Below, one piece after another: positions 54,000-64,000 of a DNA stretch of 64,000 nucleotides (position 1 is its first letter; each line of letters starts with the position of its first letter). This stretch comes from Apoderus coryli. Taxonomy: Eukaryota; Arthropoda; Insecta; Coleoptera; Attelabidae. A program made the translations under genes and the position numbers. The stretch spans positions 10,581,135 to 10,645,134 of the forward strand of contig OU452202.1 of NCBI GenBank assembly GCA_911728435.2, read 5' to 3'. The notes beneath the pieces were generated by a model. It was given only the letters and a program-made list of their open reading frames with translations. It ran no database searches and was not told the DNA's origin.

Positions 54000-54960
54000 G
54001 GCCCGGTTGTACAATGAGCGTTCACCCGAAGTTCACCTTGATCTTCGGTTCAGCCGTGAAAATGAGTTGTACATTCTTGGTTTTGATGGTGAACTCTCGG
54101 TGAACTTGAACGCCCGAATTTGGTCGTTCAAGCCAAGTTCAACGTTTTTTAACCTCACTCTTGAATGTTTTGAAGTTTTATTTATGTTAATATTTTTTGT
54201 TTTTCCAAAATTAATTACCTACAAAAATGGATGTGCGGAAAGACATTACAAATGATGAAGATTTCTTAGAATTAGTAAATAATGTTGTTCACATATAGAA
54301 ATAGGCCAAATCATTTCAACGTTTGAAATGATCGAGAATTTAAAGCCCCGGTTTCGTTTAGAAAAACGAGTGGTAATATTTATTGTGGATTTGATATCTG
54401 AAAGAATATCATCTTCCACAGACAGATACATTAAACACATCACTCCCTGACTTTAAAACAAGGTGGGAGGACAGTATATCGCCGCCTTTTCTCTGAATTA
54501 GGTTGTTCGATAACGTAGAGTTCCGGTTCACCCCATGGAGGATGCACAGGGGTACCTATGGACCTAGGTGCTGTGATTTTTGGAATCACCCTCTACAAAT
54601 TCTAGATCACTAAATCGATTAAAAGAATTTCCTCTTAGCAGATGAATCAGTTGCTCTTTCATTCGTTTCCATAATTATATATTATAAATTTGTTTATATA
54701 ATCTACCGATTTAATATTCTAAACTACGAACATACAAATTTAAAAAAAACTGAAAACAACATAAAGATGTCTAAAAAGTATCTGTTTTATAGGTTAGATT
54801 GTTATTTTTTTTCTTCTCTTTTATAGACTAGTTAAATGCTGGTTCAAGTAAACTTGTATTGGTACAACGCTCGAGACACTGAACTGAGTTCAAAAGTGAA
54901 CTCAAAGTGACCTGCAGTTCACGGGAACTACTGGTAAACCATCATTTGTACAACCGGGCC
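54000..54960 (+). mobile_element. PIF/Harbinger deletion derivative
   Basis: The ends are GGCCCGGTTGTACAA and TTGTACAACCGGGCC, a perfect 15-bp TIR. ATA flanks both sides (53997-53999, 54961-54963), consistent with a 3-bp duplication. Subterminal blocks (GTTCACC, GAACT) recur inverted near both ends. The interior carries only an N-terminal transposase fragment. Confidence 0.85.
54227..54450 (+). pseudogene. Harbinger transposase N-terminal fragment
   Basis: The ATG at 54227 opens DVRKDITNDEDFLELVNNVV then a stop at 54296. In shifted frames the typical RNRPNHF...NDREF segment follows, then PRFRLEKRVVIFIVDLISER and ISSSTDRYIKHITP before a stop at 54448-54450. The pattern is the N-terminal region of HARBI1-like nucleases (RFRL.K..V..L...I...L...TDR). 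The DDE nuclease domain is absent. At least two frame breaks are required. Position inside a perfect TIR pair supports the assignment. Confidence 0.75.
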
Positions 54961-54963
54961 ATA

Positions 54964-57040
54964 GACATAGGTAGGTACATGATTACTTTTTACTACACGG
55001 AAAAAATACTGTTGCAGTTTCAAATATTAGTTAATATTTCAGGTAATCGCAGATTATTATTATAGAGTATACAATGAGTGGATATATTAGTACAATTACA
55101 AACCCAATAAAACAGTTTGTAGTTTGTTTAAATAAATTTCTGTTCAAATCAATTGCCAGAGACATCCAAAGAAAACTTTGTGTCGTTTTGGTAAAAGAAT
55201 GTGTTAGTTCAAGGAAAAACTAGTACTTTTGAATCAATTCTAAAACATACGTTTGATTCAATGATATATGTTGTATTTAAACATTGAAACACCTTGTAAT
55301 TGAGTAGATAATACATTACTATTAGTTACCAAATATAAACTTATACTTGAATGAAATGTTGTTGTATTCGAGGAATACTGAATGTAATATGTCATTGAAT
55401 CAAAGGGTCTGTTTTTCGCAAAACTACAGATTTTTCTTTGTGTACGCTGCAAATAAAACGACTAGTTCATATGAACTTGCAGTACACCTTTACAGATAAC
55501 ATGAATTTAAATTTATAACACATCTGCCACCACTGACCTCTAATTTGGTATAGCAATATCAATGCGCTGCTTAGGTATATTAAAAGTGGCAAATCATGCG
55601 TGAAAAAGTGAGTCTTGTGAGTTATTGAATTTTATAATTTAGTACCATTTTTGGATTTCTTTTAAATTACTGAAGTTTTGACCACTGTTCGAAGGTAGAT
55701 CTCAGGTTCAGACAAGATAGATATTATGATATATCACCCTTTATCTAGGTATGGTATGGTATCCTTAAAATTTAAGTTTCTTTAAAAAAACGGCTCATAT
55801 TTCTAATCCATTTGGAACAATTTATTTATTTTTGATTCTTTTAATAATTATTCGAAATATACGGGTAAAGTTTTATTTTTGAAGATCAGAAATATATTGG
55901 TGCCCTCGGTGAAAATTGAAATATTTGCGCCCTTAACAATATCTAAATAGTTCTTTCGGGAAAATAAATATTAAATACTCCCACCCATTCTCCACTGTCT
56001 AAAAGCTAGACTGCTGTGCCACCATCTTTTGGCCATAAATGCAGATAATCCAGATGAGATAACTTTTGTTTTTTCTTTAATTGTTAATTGCATATAAAAA
56101 AGTAAACGCCTCGCAGGGTGAGCTCTACAAATTTACTACGCTGCCTTGAAAATATGTGCAGTAAACTGGCTACAACACAATAACATTTATACTACTAACA
56201 TTTTACCATCACAACGATTTATACCAAAATTAATAAGTTATTTTGAAGAGAACTTCAAATTACACACTCACTTTTGAAGGTAATATAGATAAAAGGCGTT
56301 ATCCTTTTACAAACGCAGATCCGCTGTAAAACTTCTTTTATTATTATAAGTGTTTAACAAAATTACGTAAATATATTATTTTTTAATTTGAGACTGCCAT
56401 TTCTCATTTTATACTTTAACTTCAATATAAAAGACTTCACTTAGAGTAAAGAAGTTTATCATATTTTTCTTTTTTTAATACCAATTATTGACATTTGTGC
56501 ATATGATTTAAAAAAAGACTGTGTATCTATGTCTATTGAATATCTTATAAAGTGGTATTATTTTTTAAAATTAGACTTTGATTTCCTACCTCTATAATAG
56601 TTAATTTATCAATAGTGTTTCATGATAGATTAATTCTTCGACATCTTATTATAATAGGTTCGGGCTAATTATTGTATGTGAATTTGCTGAAGTGATGTGA
56701 TACTATATATACATGATTTTCTGACATTATGGCATAACCAAATTAATTACTGCAATGTATAGGTATCTATTTGATAATTTCTAATTAAATTATGTGTATG
56801 AATCTCTACTGGACCACGACGATAATAAATTGAATATTAATCAATTCATTAGCTAAAACCCGATATAAAAAAATTAATCTTTACTGCCATGAGGACTAAA
56901 GTAGCCAACAAACTAAAGTTATATATATCCAAAAGTTCCTAAATGGACAATAATATAAATTATAAAAGAATTTTAATTTTATTTTTTCTGATCGCATCAC
57001 AATAGTGTCTCAAAAATCATGATCATCACGCAATGAGATG
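54964..57040. other. unassigned stretch
   Basis: AAAAGTAAACGCCTCGCAG at 56098-56116 recurs exactly inverted at 58090-58108. No gene is visible. Confidence 0.4.
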
Positions 57041-57692
57041 AGTCATTTTGGTATAGCGCGGGGAAGTGTTTTGGGTCCCTTTCTTTTCATTGTCTTTCTT
57101 AATGATTTAAATATTGTGCTGGGCGAATCTGATGTGGATCTAATAAGTTTTGTTGATGATGATGATTTCCGTCGAAAGTGTTTTGACTTGGTTCACACGA
57201 AATAGATTGTTATTGAATCATAACAAGACAAGCGCGGATTTATTTAGAACAAAAGCTTCCAGACTTTCGATTCTTTTTAATTTTTGCGTACCTTTAGGAA
57301 ATAGATCCATAAAACTTGAGAATACCAAGTTTCTGGGCATTTATTTGAATCAGAATTTGGATTGGTCAACGCACATAGCAGAAACTGTTAGAAAACTAAA
57401 TTCAGTGAGCTATGCACTTCGAGTTGTTGCTAGGTACATGAATGAAAGAACCCTTAAGTTCATGTATTTTGCAAATTTTGAATCAGTTTTGATGTATGCG
57501 TTAATTTTTTGGAGAAGGGACATTGACGTTCGAACCATCTTTTTAGTACAGAAACATATACTGAGAATTATTAAAAAGGTTGATTCTTATTCTTCTGGTA
57601 GAGGTTTATTTAAGCGAGAGGGATTTTTAATCCAATATATTTCTATTTTTAATACCCAACCCAGAGCACTCGGCTCCATCATCAGTAGTTAG
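57041..57692 (+). pseudogene. non-LTR reverse transcriptase C-terminal half, decayed
   Basis: 57050-57165 reads GIARGSVLGPFLFIVFLNDL then LGESDVDLISFVDDDD. It corresponds to the PQGSVLGP and FADD blocks, with PQ changed to AR and FADD to FVDD. A frame change then leads into the 180-codon frame (57150-57692) with SVESVLTWFTRNRLLLNHNK, KLENTKFLGIYLNQNLDWST, HIAETVRKLNSVSYALRVVA and YFANFESVLMYALIFWRRDI, VRTIFLVQKHILRIIKK. This is the thumb and post-RT region of a Jockey-like element. Loss of the catalytic FADD context and missing upstream half exclude activity. It is a further subfamily in the window. Confidence 0.8.
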
Positions 57693-58744
57693 TAAAATTA
57701 CAAAAAGCTATTTCATCATTATTTTTAACCTGTTCAGCAAAATAATAGTACCGTCATAAGATCGACAATGTTGCCAAACTTAGACGTTTTGAGGTAATGT
57801 TATGTGTACAAATAAAAACGGTCACAATTAAGTACTCAGTCTCTATATTGTTGTTAGTATTGGTTTTAGAGGTACCATAATTATGTAAAAAAATTGAAGA
57901 GTAACTTTTTTGTTACGAATCAGGTGCCGAACTTAAATAAATATGTTAAAGTAAAAAAATAAAGACGAATCAAAGTTTGGGGGCATTTTATATAAGAGAT
58001 GGTCAGCCCCTGATTTCCAAGCCCATAGATTGAAATGTTGCTATTAACTATAATAAAACGCTAGCTATCTTATTCACTCTAAATTTCAACTGCGAGGCGT
58101 TTACTTTTGTTGGGAAACATTTTTAAAATAGTTCCCAAATCGTCACTTTTTCCATTAAAGTAAAGCCATTAGAAAAGAAAAGAGATTTGTGTGTTATTCT
58201 TATGGAATCTACTCGCTTAAACAACATACCAACTTACAATGCTCTGCTGCCACAATGTGTTTGAAATTATCTCTATCCTACACCTCTTACTTATTATTTT
58301 CGCAATAGCGTAATTAATCCGAAATCTATTTACACCCGACAGACGGGCAGATGCTTATTTAAACATTAACTTTATTTCCTAAGTTTATTTTATTTTTGTT
58401 AAAATAATTTGGATGTTGAAAAAATTCATATTATTTATGTCATTCCATTCAATTCATTCAAATTCTGGCAACAATCCAGAAAAGCAGAGAAATTCGCGGA
58501 TGCCACACTTTATTTGAACATTTTCACCATAAACATATTCCAGCACAGTTTCCTCAACAAATCCACACATTACGCTATATATTTACACCTGGAACATGAT
58601 TAGATACTTCAACAAATTTAATTTACTCAAATACCACAGAAATACAACAAATATTAAAACATTATTATTATCTAAAAAAACTCCTATAATGTATGCGTAT
58701 TTTTATTTTAATACTATACACATGAACTAAATCTTGTAGAAGTG
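57693..58744. other. unassigned stretch
   Basis: It holds the inverted CTGCGAGGCGTTTACTTTT at 58090-58108. No gene is visible. Confidence 0.4.
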
Positions 58745-59168
58745 TTTTAAATGACACAAGTTGACACATGTTGACACATTTGGCATTCGAATAGAACCAT
58801 CACCATCTACGTTCCGGGCGTCTGCATTTAAAGACTATTTTAAAAAACCAACCATGGCATACCTGTTATCCAATTGTGTAAACGTTTAGTCTGGTAATCG
58901 TAAGGTTGCAAGTTCAAAACATTTTTATTATTATTGAAATTGTAGCCTGTCTGCAATATTGTTACTCGAACGGATATATTTAATTTGACACGGATGCTAG
59001 ACATGTCAACTTTCTGTCACTAATAGAGATGCAAGACATGTATCGATATATTATTTCTTTCATTATTAGAGACGCAAGAAATGTATCGATATATTCGATT
59101 CGATCTCAATTTCTTTTTAAGATTGCACTATTGTCTCGAGGATTGCATTGAGTCTATTGGCCGCTTGT
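58745..59168 (+). repeat. SINE-like repeat S1, copy 2
   Basis: It runs from TTTTAAATGACACAAG to TTGGCCGCTTGT, the inverse of 31076-31389. It includes a tRNA-like patch (GTAATCGTAAGGTTGCAAGTTCAAAAC-like, about 58895-58920) absent from the other copy. An internal duplication of about 47 bp (AGAGATGCAAGACATGTATC and AGAGACGCAAGAAATGTATC) lies at 59024-59100. Confidence 0.7.
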
Positions 59169-60437
59169 AATTTCATATTTGCCGTCATTATCTACTGGGT
59201 ATACTGTCCAAGTTTCATGGAAATCGATTTCGCCGTTTCGGAGCCATTTAGGGAAAACCATCTTCAGGGTGTAACTTTAAAATACGAATAGTTCAGAAAG
59301 GAAGGGCCTTACGAAAAACTTTTATAGAACATGTTAGTCTTATGTTTGATCGAACTAACCGTCCTCGAATTTTTTCCCAATAATTCTGGGGTATACATAA
59401 ATTTGCGACTAACACAATAGGGTTGCAAAACTGAAATATATTTAAAATTTACAAAATTATAGCGTTTTAGTTTTTTCATACACTATTTTAAAGAATAAAG
59501 ATGTCAATGTATTAGAGTGCACTATACCTACAGTTTTATTGCATCCCGCTCGTATATTGGTACATACAAATCTTTGTTATGAACCACAAAACAGCAAATT
59601 TATTTTATTATTTCAACATCCGTGCATTTGTTGACTAAATTGTATGTAAAAAAGCATCAGCACCTGGTTCAATCCAAATGAGAATACTGATGCCCGTCGT
59701 GTTGTTATACTTGTCTACATGTCTAGCTGTAATACCAGATATGTCAGGTGAACATTTATTACATATTAAAGCTATATTCCCGTCGGAACGTGTTCTTCTT
59801 ACTATTCATCCCACAGGCGTCTAGTGAGCTGCATTACAGGAACACATCTCGAACTATCAGTATTTGTAAATCTGGTGTAAGTTACAAATGCAGTGTCGTG
59901 ACATATTTTGTTACTCATAATATTATTTTTTGATCAGTGTATATAAATATAAACACTCCATTAGAGCAAGCAACGCTTGTTGCTATTGACGTGATCGGCT
60001 TCGTGTTTTGTTGAGCTAGGCAGCAAACTAGGGGCTTGACTGTCGAAGCTGATAGATCAAAGTCGAGCGGGTCCCGGCTAAGATTTCAATCAATGTAATC
60101 TCCCCTAAATCGCAATTCTTATAAAAAAAAAACAGAGTTCTCCTGTGGGGACAAATTACATGCTAGTTGGTAGTTGTGTTCGTTTACTGTCGGAGTGTCG
60201 GTTTCAGAATTCGATTGGTAGGAATTCTAATTTAAAGTAGTTTCCTAAAATTATTGATTAACAATATTCTATGGTCGTATAGCCAATAGAGTAAAAAATA
60301 TCAATTCGCTAGATAATCCAGGGCTGTATATTTAAAATATTAAATAATGACTACAGTCCTGAATAAAATAATTTGTATTTACATATAGAGCATTTGATTC
60401 TTAGCAAAAAATTTGTGGAGATTTTTTTAACGTTTTG
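59169..60437. other. unassigned stretch
   Basis: I see nothing recognisable; short palindromes occur near 59970. Confidence 0.4.
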
Positions 60438-61014
60438 CTTTCCCGCACAGGAAGAGTATTGTGAACGCGCTAAAAAAAATAAGATATAGACAAATATAAC
60501 CATTTTCAATTTCCTTGAGACGATAAAGTTCATTTTCAGATGGAAGTGTGTCTGTCTGTATGTGTGTCTGTATGTATTCTTCCACGATAGCGCCTAAACG
60601 CTCTAACCAATTGAGCTAAATTTTGTTGTTGTATGAGTTTGGGGGAGTCCTAGGATGAACCCATTAGAAATCGCTTTAGCCCTGTGATAGGAGTATAGGA
60701 GTGGACACAACCGCCAAATTTTCAAATAGTAGTAGGGATCGTTTTAAAGCATTTTTATCTGCTTTACAGCGATAGGTTAATTTTGATATTTGCCCCCATA
60801 ATTCTCGAGTAAATTGCGTTTAAAATTTCACCAATTAGGTAGGTGGAAGCTGTAACTCTTATTAGAATATAATACACGAATTTGATAAAGGGTTTTTGGC
60901 GTAATTGATAAAGCATGCGCTTCGTATGCGGAAAGTTCTGGGTTCAAATCCGAGCTCTGGCAATATTTTTTTTTTCTAATTTTTGCATAAAGTAGTTAGG
61001 GAATTGTCGGGAAA
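60438..61014 (+). repeat. tRNA-like repeat T1, copy 2, uninterrupted
   Basis: It starts CTTTCCCGCACAGG and ends TCGGGAAAG, an 8-bp inverted pair, with TTTTG on both sides. A tRNA-like segment at 60896-60962 has an A-box-like TGGCGTAATTGATAAAGC and a perfect B-box GGTTCAAATCC, followed by an oligo-T. The T-arm can be drawn but acceptor and anticodon stems are poor. A (TGTC/TATG)n patch lies at 60548-60575. A third, partial, inverted copy is at about 63075-63150 (GACAGACAGCTTTCCATC ... CCTGTGCGGGAAAG). Confidence 0.65.
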
Positions 61015-62008
61015 GTTTTGGGGCGACAGAACCGATTTTTTTTTAATGCACTAGGTATGTAAATTTCTTCGAACATTTTAACGTATATTTGTATGTGACC
61101 TAAGCAAACTGAAGCCTCCAAGACAAACAGCTCGCCACCCAAACAAATTACAGAATCACGGAACATTATAATATGTGCGGGGATATGGGGCAAAGGAGTC
61201 GAATATCGATCAGCGGCTAATATCGATCATCGTAATTTTAGGCAACCCCACAATCCCATAAATTGAGACAATATGTGTTGCCATCTCTTAAGGTAGATGC
61301 AAATTATCAACAGCAACAACAGGCAGTTTCATTGTTATGGTGAGTGTCTACAGCCGAAAACAGTTTTTGTGTCATTTTGTTATTATGTTTTTTGTCAACC
61401 AAATAAGGTATGTACGCGTACGTGTCCATGCCGTGATCGATATTAGCGTCTTTACAAAAAAAAAAAATCTAAATTCGTCATGCTGATGTTTTGTATTTCG
61501 TCACAGTTTAATAACTTGGGAATTATGTGAAAAAACGTTTGACGAAATTAAGGCATAGGTAGTAAAAAATAGATTAGTTTGTAACTTCGACAATATTAAA
61601 ATGATTATGTTTTCTAGCCAAGGAAAAACTGACATATTAAAATTGAGCGTCACTTCTGACGAAAATAACGACAGATTGATTTTATTGTTTCTAATTTCGT
61701 TACGCATTTTTAAGAAGAAAAACATTAAAAAAGCAAGTGTTTTTGTAGAAATACAAAAGTTTAAAGTTTCAAGATGATTCAGAACCCAGGAAAATAAAGG
61801 TAGGTATGTAACTTTCGACAATAAAAAGTTAATATTATTGTATCAACATGCACCACACTTGCCTTAGAAGAACACAAGTCTACACTGTTCGAACTCTGAT
61901 ATGCGACAAAATATCTTATTTCATGTCTGCATAGGGTAAGCCATCCCGACCAAAAATACGCAGGATTCCTGCGATAGGTATATAAGTTGATTGGATATCT
62001 AGTAATAT
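61015..62008. other. unassigned stretch
   Basis: The ORF at 61501-61821 (minus) is Leu/Phe/Ile-rich AT-biased sequence with no domain. Confidence 0.4.
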
Positions 62009-62996
62009 GGGATACGGTACGCATTTATACATTCCATACATGTATGGCCCCTAGCTTAATCCCATTGGTTCTGCTGTTTTAATTTTTTACGGGTGTCTTG
62101 TACCAACGCGCCTGCAGCTTCTGCGGAAGCACGCCTATCTATGGTTAGGCTAGCGTTTGGTGATAATGTCCAGCCGTTATCATTCTACGAACCCTTCGTC
62201 TTAGAACCATCAACGAACTGTGGCATTGTAACTGAAAGCGATGAATTTATATCACCACAAAATAATTTAGTGCCCACAAATGCCATTAATAATGAAGATG
62301 TAGAAAAACTCTCAGATAGAACTGAAATGGCCTCAAGTCCTGAGAATTCCCTCAAATTTGAGAATGTTTTTGATCTATTGCTTTCTAAAAATTGTTAATT
62401 TGGCACTTCTACTTCAACCATTCAAACAATTTTTAAACGATTAAAGCAGGTGAAGACAAGGACAGCTTGGGAAAGTTTTTTGTGTACTGCGGGAAGTTCG
62501 TGTCCTCAGCGATATAGGCAAAAGTCCACCAAAAAAGGCCGGTCGATTATCCAGCAAATGGAGAACCTGCCAAGAAAAGACAAAAATAATCTTTCCCAAA
62601 ATGTAAACACAAATAAACCAAATGCAATGGTCCGTCCCATTGAATTTGAATAACGTTTTTTATTTTATTTAATAAACATATTTACGTTTTTGCTCTAAAA
62701 TTTATATTTTCTTTGCTCAACGAAACTTGGATTACAGCATATTCGTACCCTTTTAAAAATATGTCAAAATACTGTCACTTACTTTAAAATATAGTTTTAA
62801 AAAATAATTGACGCCTAACTCGAGATGCAAGGTTTCCTCTTTACAAAATTTTCTGCTGCAACACTTACATTGACTTACATTCCGTACGCGCATATAGCAC
62901 TTGACGTTTATTGGCTTACATTTTAAATCGGACCAATGGGATTAAGCTAGGTGCCGTATACATGTACGGAATGTATAAATGCATACGGTACACCTA
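62009..62996 (+). mobile_element. TIR element with about 65-bp inverted ends
   Basis: The left arm 62009-62074 and right arm 62929-62996 are inverted repeats, sharing GCATTTATACATTCC, ACATGTAT and CTAGCTTAATCCCATTGGT. Two plus-strand open frames lie inside: 62093-62398 and 62450-62653. The first is acidic with no domain I recognise. The second is basic (QRYRQKSTKKGRS) with no domain I recognise. A pogo-like transposase fragment lies just downstream, outside the right arm, so the frames may be its displaced C-terminal part, but I cannot prove that. Confidence 0.7.
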
Positions 62997-63164
62997 AGTC
63001 TTAATAAATTGATGTATTTTTTTAAATTGACGAAAATCGCAACTCTGATGAAAATAGCAACACTTATTACCTTATACACACACACAGACAGACAGCTTTC
63101 CATCTGGAAATGGTCTTAATCGTCACAAGGAACCTGTGCGGGAAAGTAAAACAGGTATCCTAAT

Positions 63165-63780
63165 AAGAAATTAAAGTTAGGACGGAAGCCTGTATTAAAT
63201 GACGACCAGCAAGCAGAAGTGGTTAACCACATTTTCAAATTGTCAAACATGCTCTATGGGTTGACACAAAGTAAAGTCAAACAACTTTCTTTCGAATATG
63301 TCGTTGCACATAACATACACCATAATTTTAATGTTGAAAATAAAAGGTGTGGCAAAGATTGGCTGCGTGGATTTTTAGCGCGACATCTACGAATTTCTCT
63401 AAGGCGTCCTGAAGCTATGAGTCTCAATTGAGTTTTGGCATTTAATAGAGAGGATGTGAACCTATTTTACGACAACTTAAAACTGGTTCCTGAAAATTTT
63501 AAATTCCTGCCAGGCGCATTTATAACGTATAGATGAGACTGGAATAATTGGAGTACACAAACCTAAGCGAATTTTGGCGCAAAACGGCAGAAAACAGGTG
63601 GGTGCCATTACGAGTGGCGAAAGGGTTCAGATAACCACTGCTGTGTGCTACACGGGTCTTCGTGCCTCCCATGTGTATTTTTATACGCGATCGTATGAAC
63701 AGCGCTCGCTGGATAAACATGGACGTAGATGCAATCTGCCGCTTCCCCAAATCAGGATGGATCACAAATATATTTTTTAA
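63165..63780 (+). pseudogene. pogo-like transposase fragment
   Basis: The plus strand reads KLGRKPVLNDDQQAEVVNHI, then KLSNMLYGLTQSKVKQLSFE and NVENKRCGKDWLRGFLARHL, RISLRRPEAMSLN. This is the CENP-B/pogo-type helix-turn-helix region (AGKDWL..FL.RH..LS.R.PE). A stop follows at 63429. Further pieces are FNREDVNLFYDNL, RIDETGIIGVHKPKRILAQN (DETG holds the first catalytic Asp) and GRKQVGAITSGERVQITTAV. The frame is lost after VCYTG and the second and third catalytic Asp are not seen before 63780. Binding to TIRs by the N-terminal domain and DDD nuclease chemistry are family knowledge. This copy is broken. Confidence 0.85.
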
Positions 63781-64000
63781 TTAAAAGTAAATTAATTCAC
63801 CTCAAATGACTAAATTTTTTAAGGAGAAAATAAAATTAACCCATTATTACCTAGCGTGCCATATATGGAACGCATATTTTCTAATATTTTATAAACAAAT
63901 ATTTCAAATATTCAAACATAAATGTTTGCAAACAGCAATATATGACGTTACATTAATTGTTGCCTAACCAATAACATTAAAATTGGCGCCAAATATTTGT
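63781..64000. other. window end, unassigned
   Basis: AT-rich sequence follows the pogo fragment. The rest of that element, if present, would lie beyond the window. Confidence 0.4.

Noticed and set aside
60890..60965. Possible tRNA gene (A-box and B-box, oligo-T after)
   Set aside because: Acceptor and anticodon stems do not pair properly and the segment recurs at 50203, so it is a tRNA-derived repeat.
1..64000. CRISPR array, rRNA, bacterial operon or prophage
   Set aside because: No regularly spaced short repeats, no rRNA-like conserved blocks, and coding remnants are all of animal transposon families.

Overview
The window looks like intergenic or intronic DNA of an insect (or closely related arthropod) genome. 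It is visibly AT-rich on both strands (base composition was not computed). It has no operon structure, and the only introns supported by reading frame are 64-65 bp. Everything I can recognise as coding derives from animal transposable elements: Jockey/CR1-like and RTE-like non-LTR retrotransposons, mariner transposases, hAT with a TTF-type zinc finger, PIF/Harbinger, pogo, Crypton and a THAP-domain reading frame. I found no convincing host gene, rRNA, functional tRNA or CRISPR array. I cannot name the species.

Layout. 0-6.4 kb: AT-rich sequence with dispersed repeats and half of a foldback element (1640-2246). 6.4-10.3 kb: a nested cluster of inverted tRNA-like halves, a minus-strand hAT (6866-9136) carrying a foldback element (6961-8022), and an antisense non-LTR 3' end (9137-10290) carrying a near-perfect palindrome with a 12-bp target duplication. 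11.9-18.2 kb: hairpin-rich repeats, a mariner relic, an antisense non-LTR relic, and a 1.48-kb hAT-type element with a perfect 8-bp duplication (15447-16923). 20.9-24.1 kb: an inverted pair of a 0.3-kb repeat and a deleted RTE-like fragment. 25.9-27.5 kb: a second hAT with a perfect 8-bp duplication that keeps only its N-terminal zinc finger. 29.2-31.4 kb: a spliced THAP fragment, a tandem repeat and two dispersed repeats. 33.1-37.4 kb: a deleted mariner with both TIRs, a Crypton tyrosine recombinase with a clean intron, and an antisense Jockey-like relic. 38.4-43.7 kb: a MITE, a Harbinger fragment, twin perfect hairpins, two foldback elements and an RTE-like element broken by an antisense non-LTR insertion. 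44.4-46.3 kb: one non-LTR element inserted into another. 50.0-52.3 kb: the best preserved coding sequence, a 479-codon reverse transcriptase, inside a tRNA-like repeat. 54.0-55.0 kb: a PIF/Harbinger derivative. 57-64 kb: a non-LTR relic, SINE-like repeats, a TIR element and a pogo transposase fragment.

Most unusual signal. Several unrelated-looking inverted-repeat elements (about 1.9, 7.2, 7.7, 9.4, 9.6, 28.5, 40.1, 43.3 and 43.8 kb) share one short motif. It reads CTGANGA (or one mismatch), then usually a small hairpin, then GAAAC followed by a tiny palindrome. This is the conserved core of the hammerhead ribozyme. At 28534-28573 (minus) and 9590-9626 (plus) all three stems and a GUH cleavage triplet can be drawn. 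The other sites are decayed. This is a structural inference by eye and was not scored with a covariance model.

How the parts work together: they form no pathway. The insertions record a sequence of transposition events, several of which can be ordered by nesting. Almost every element is internally deleted, frameshifted or cut short.
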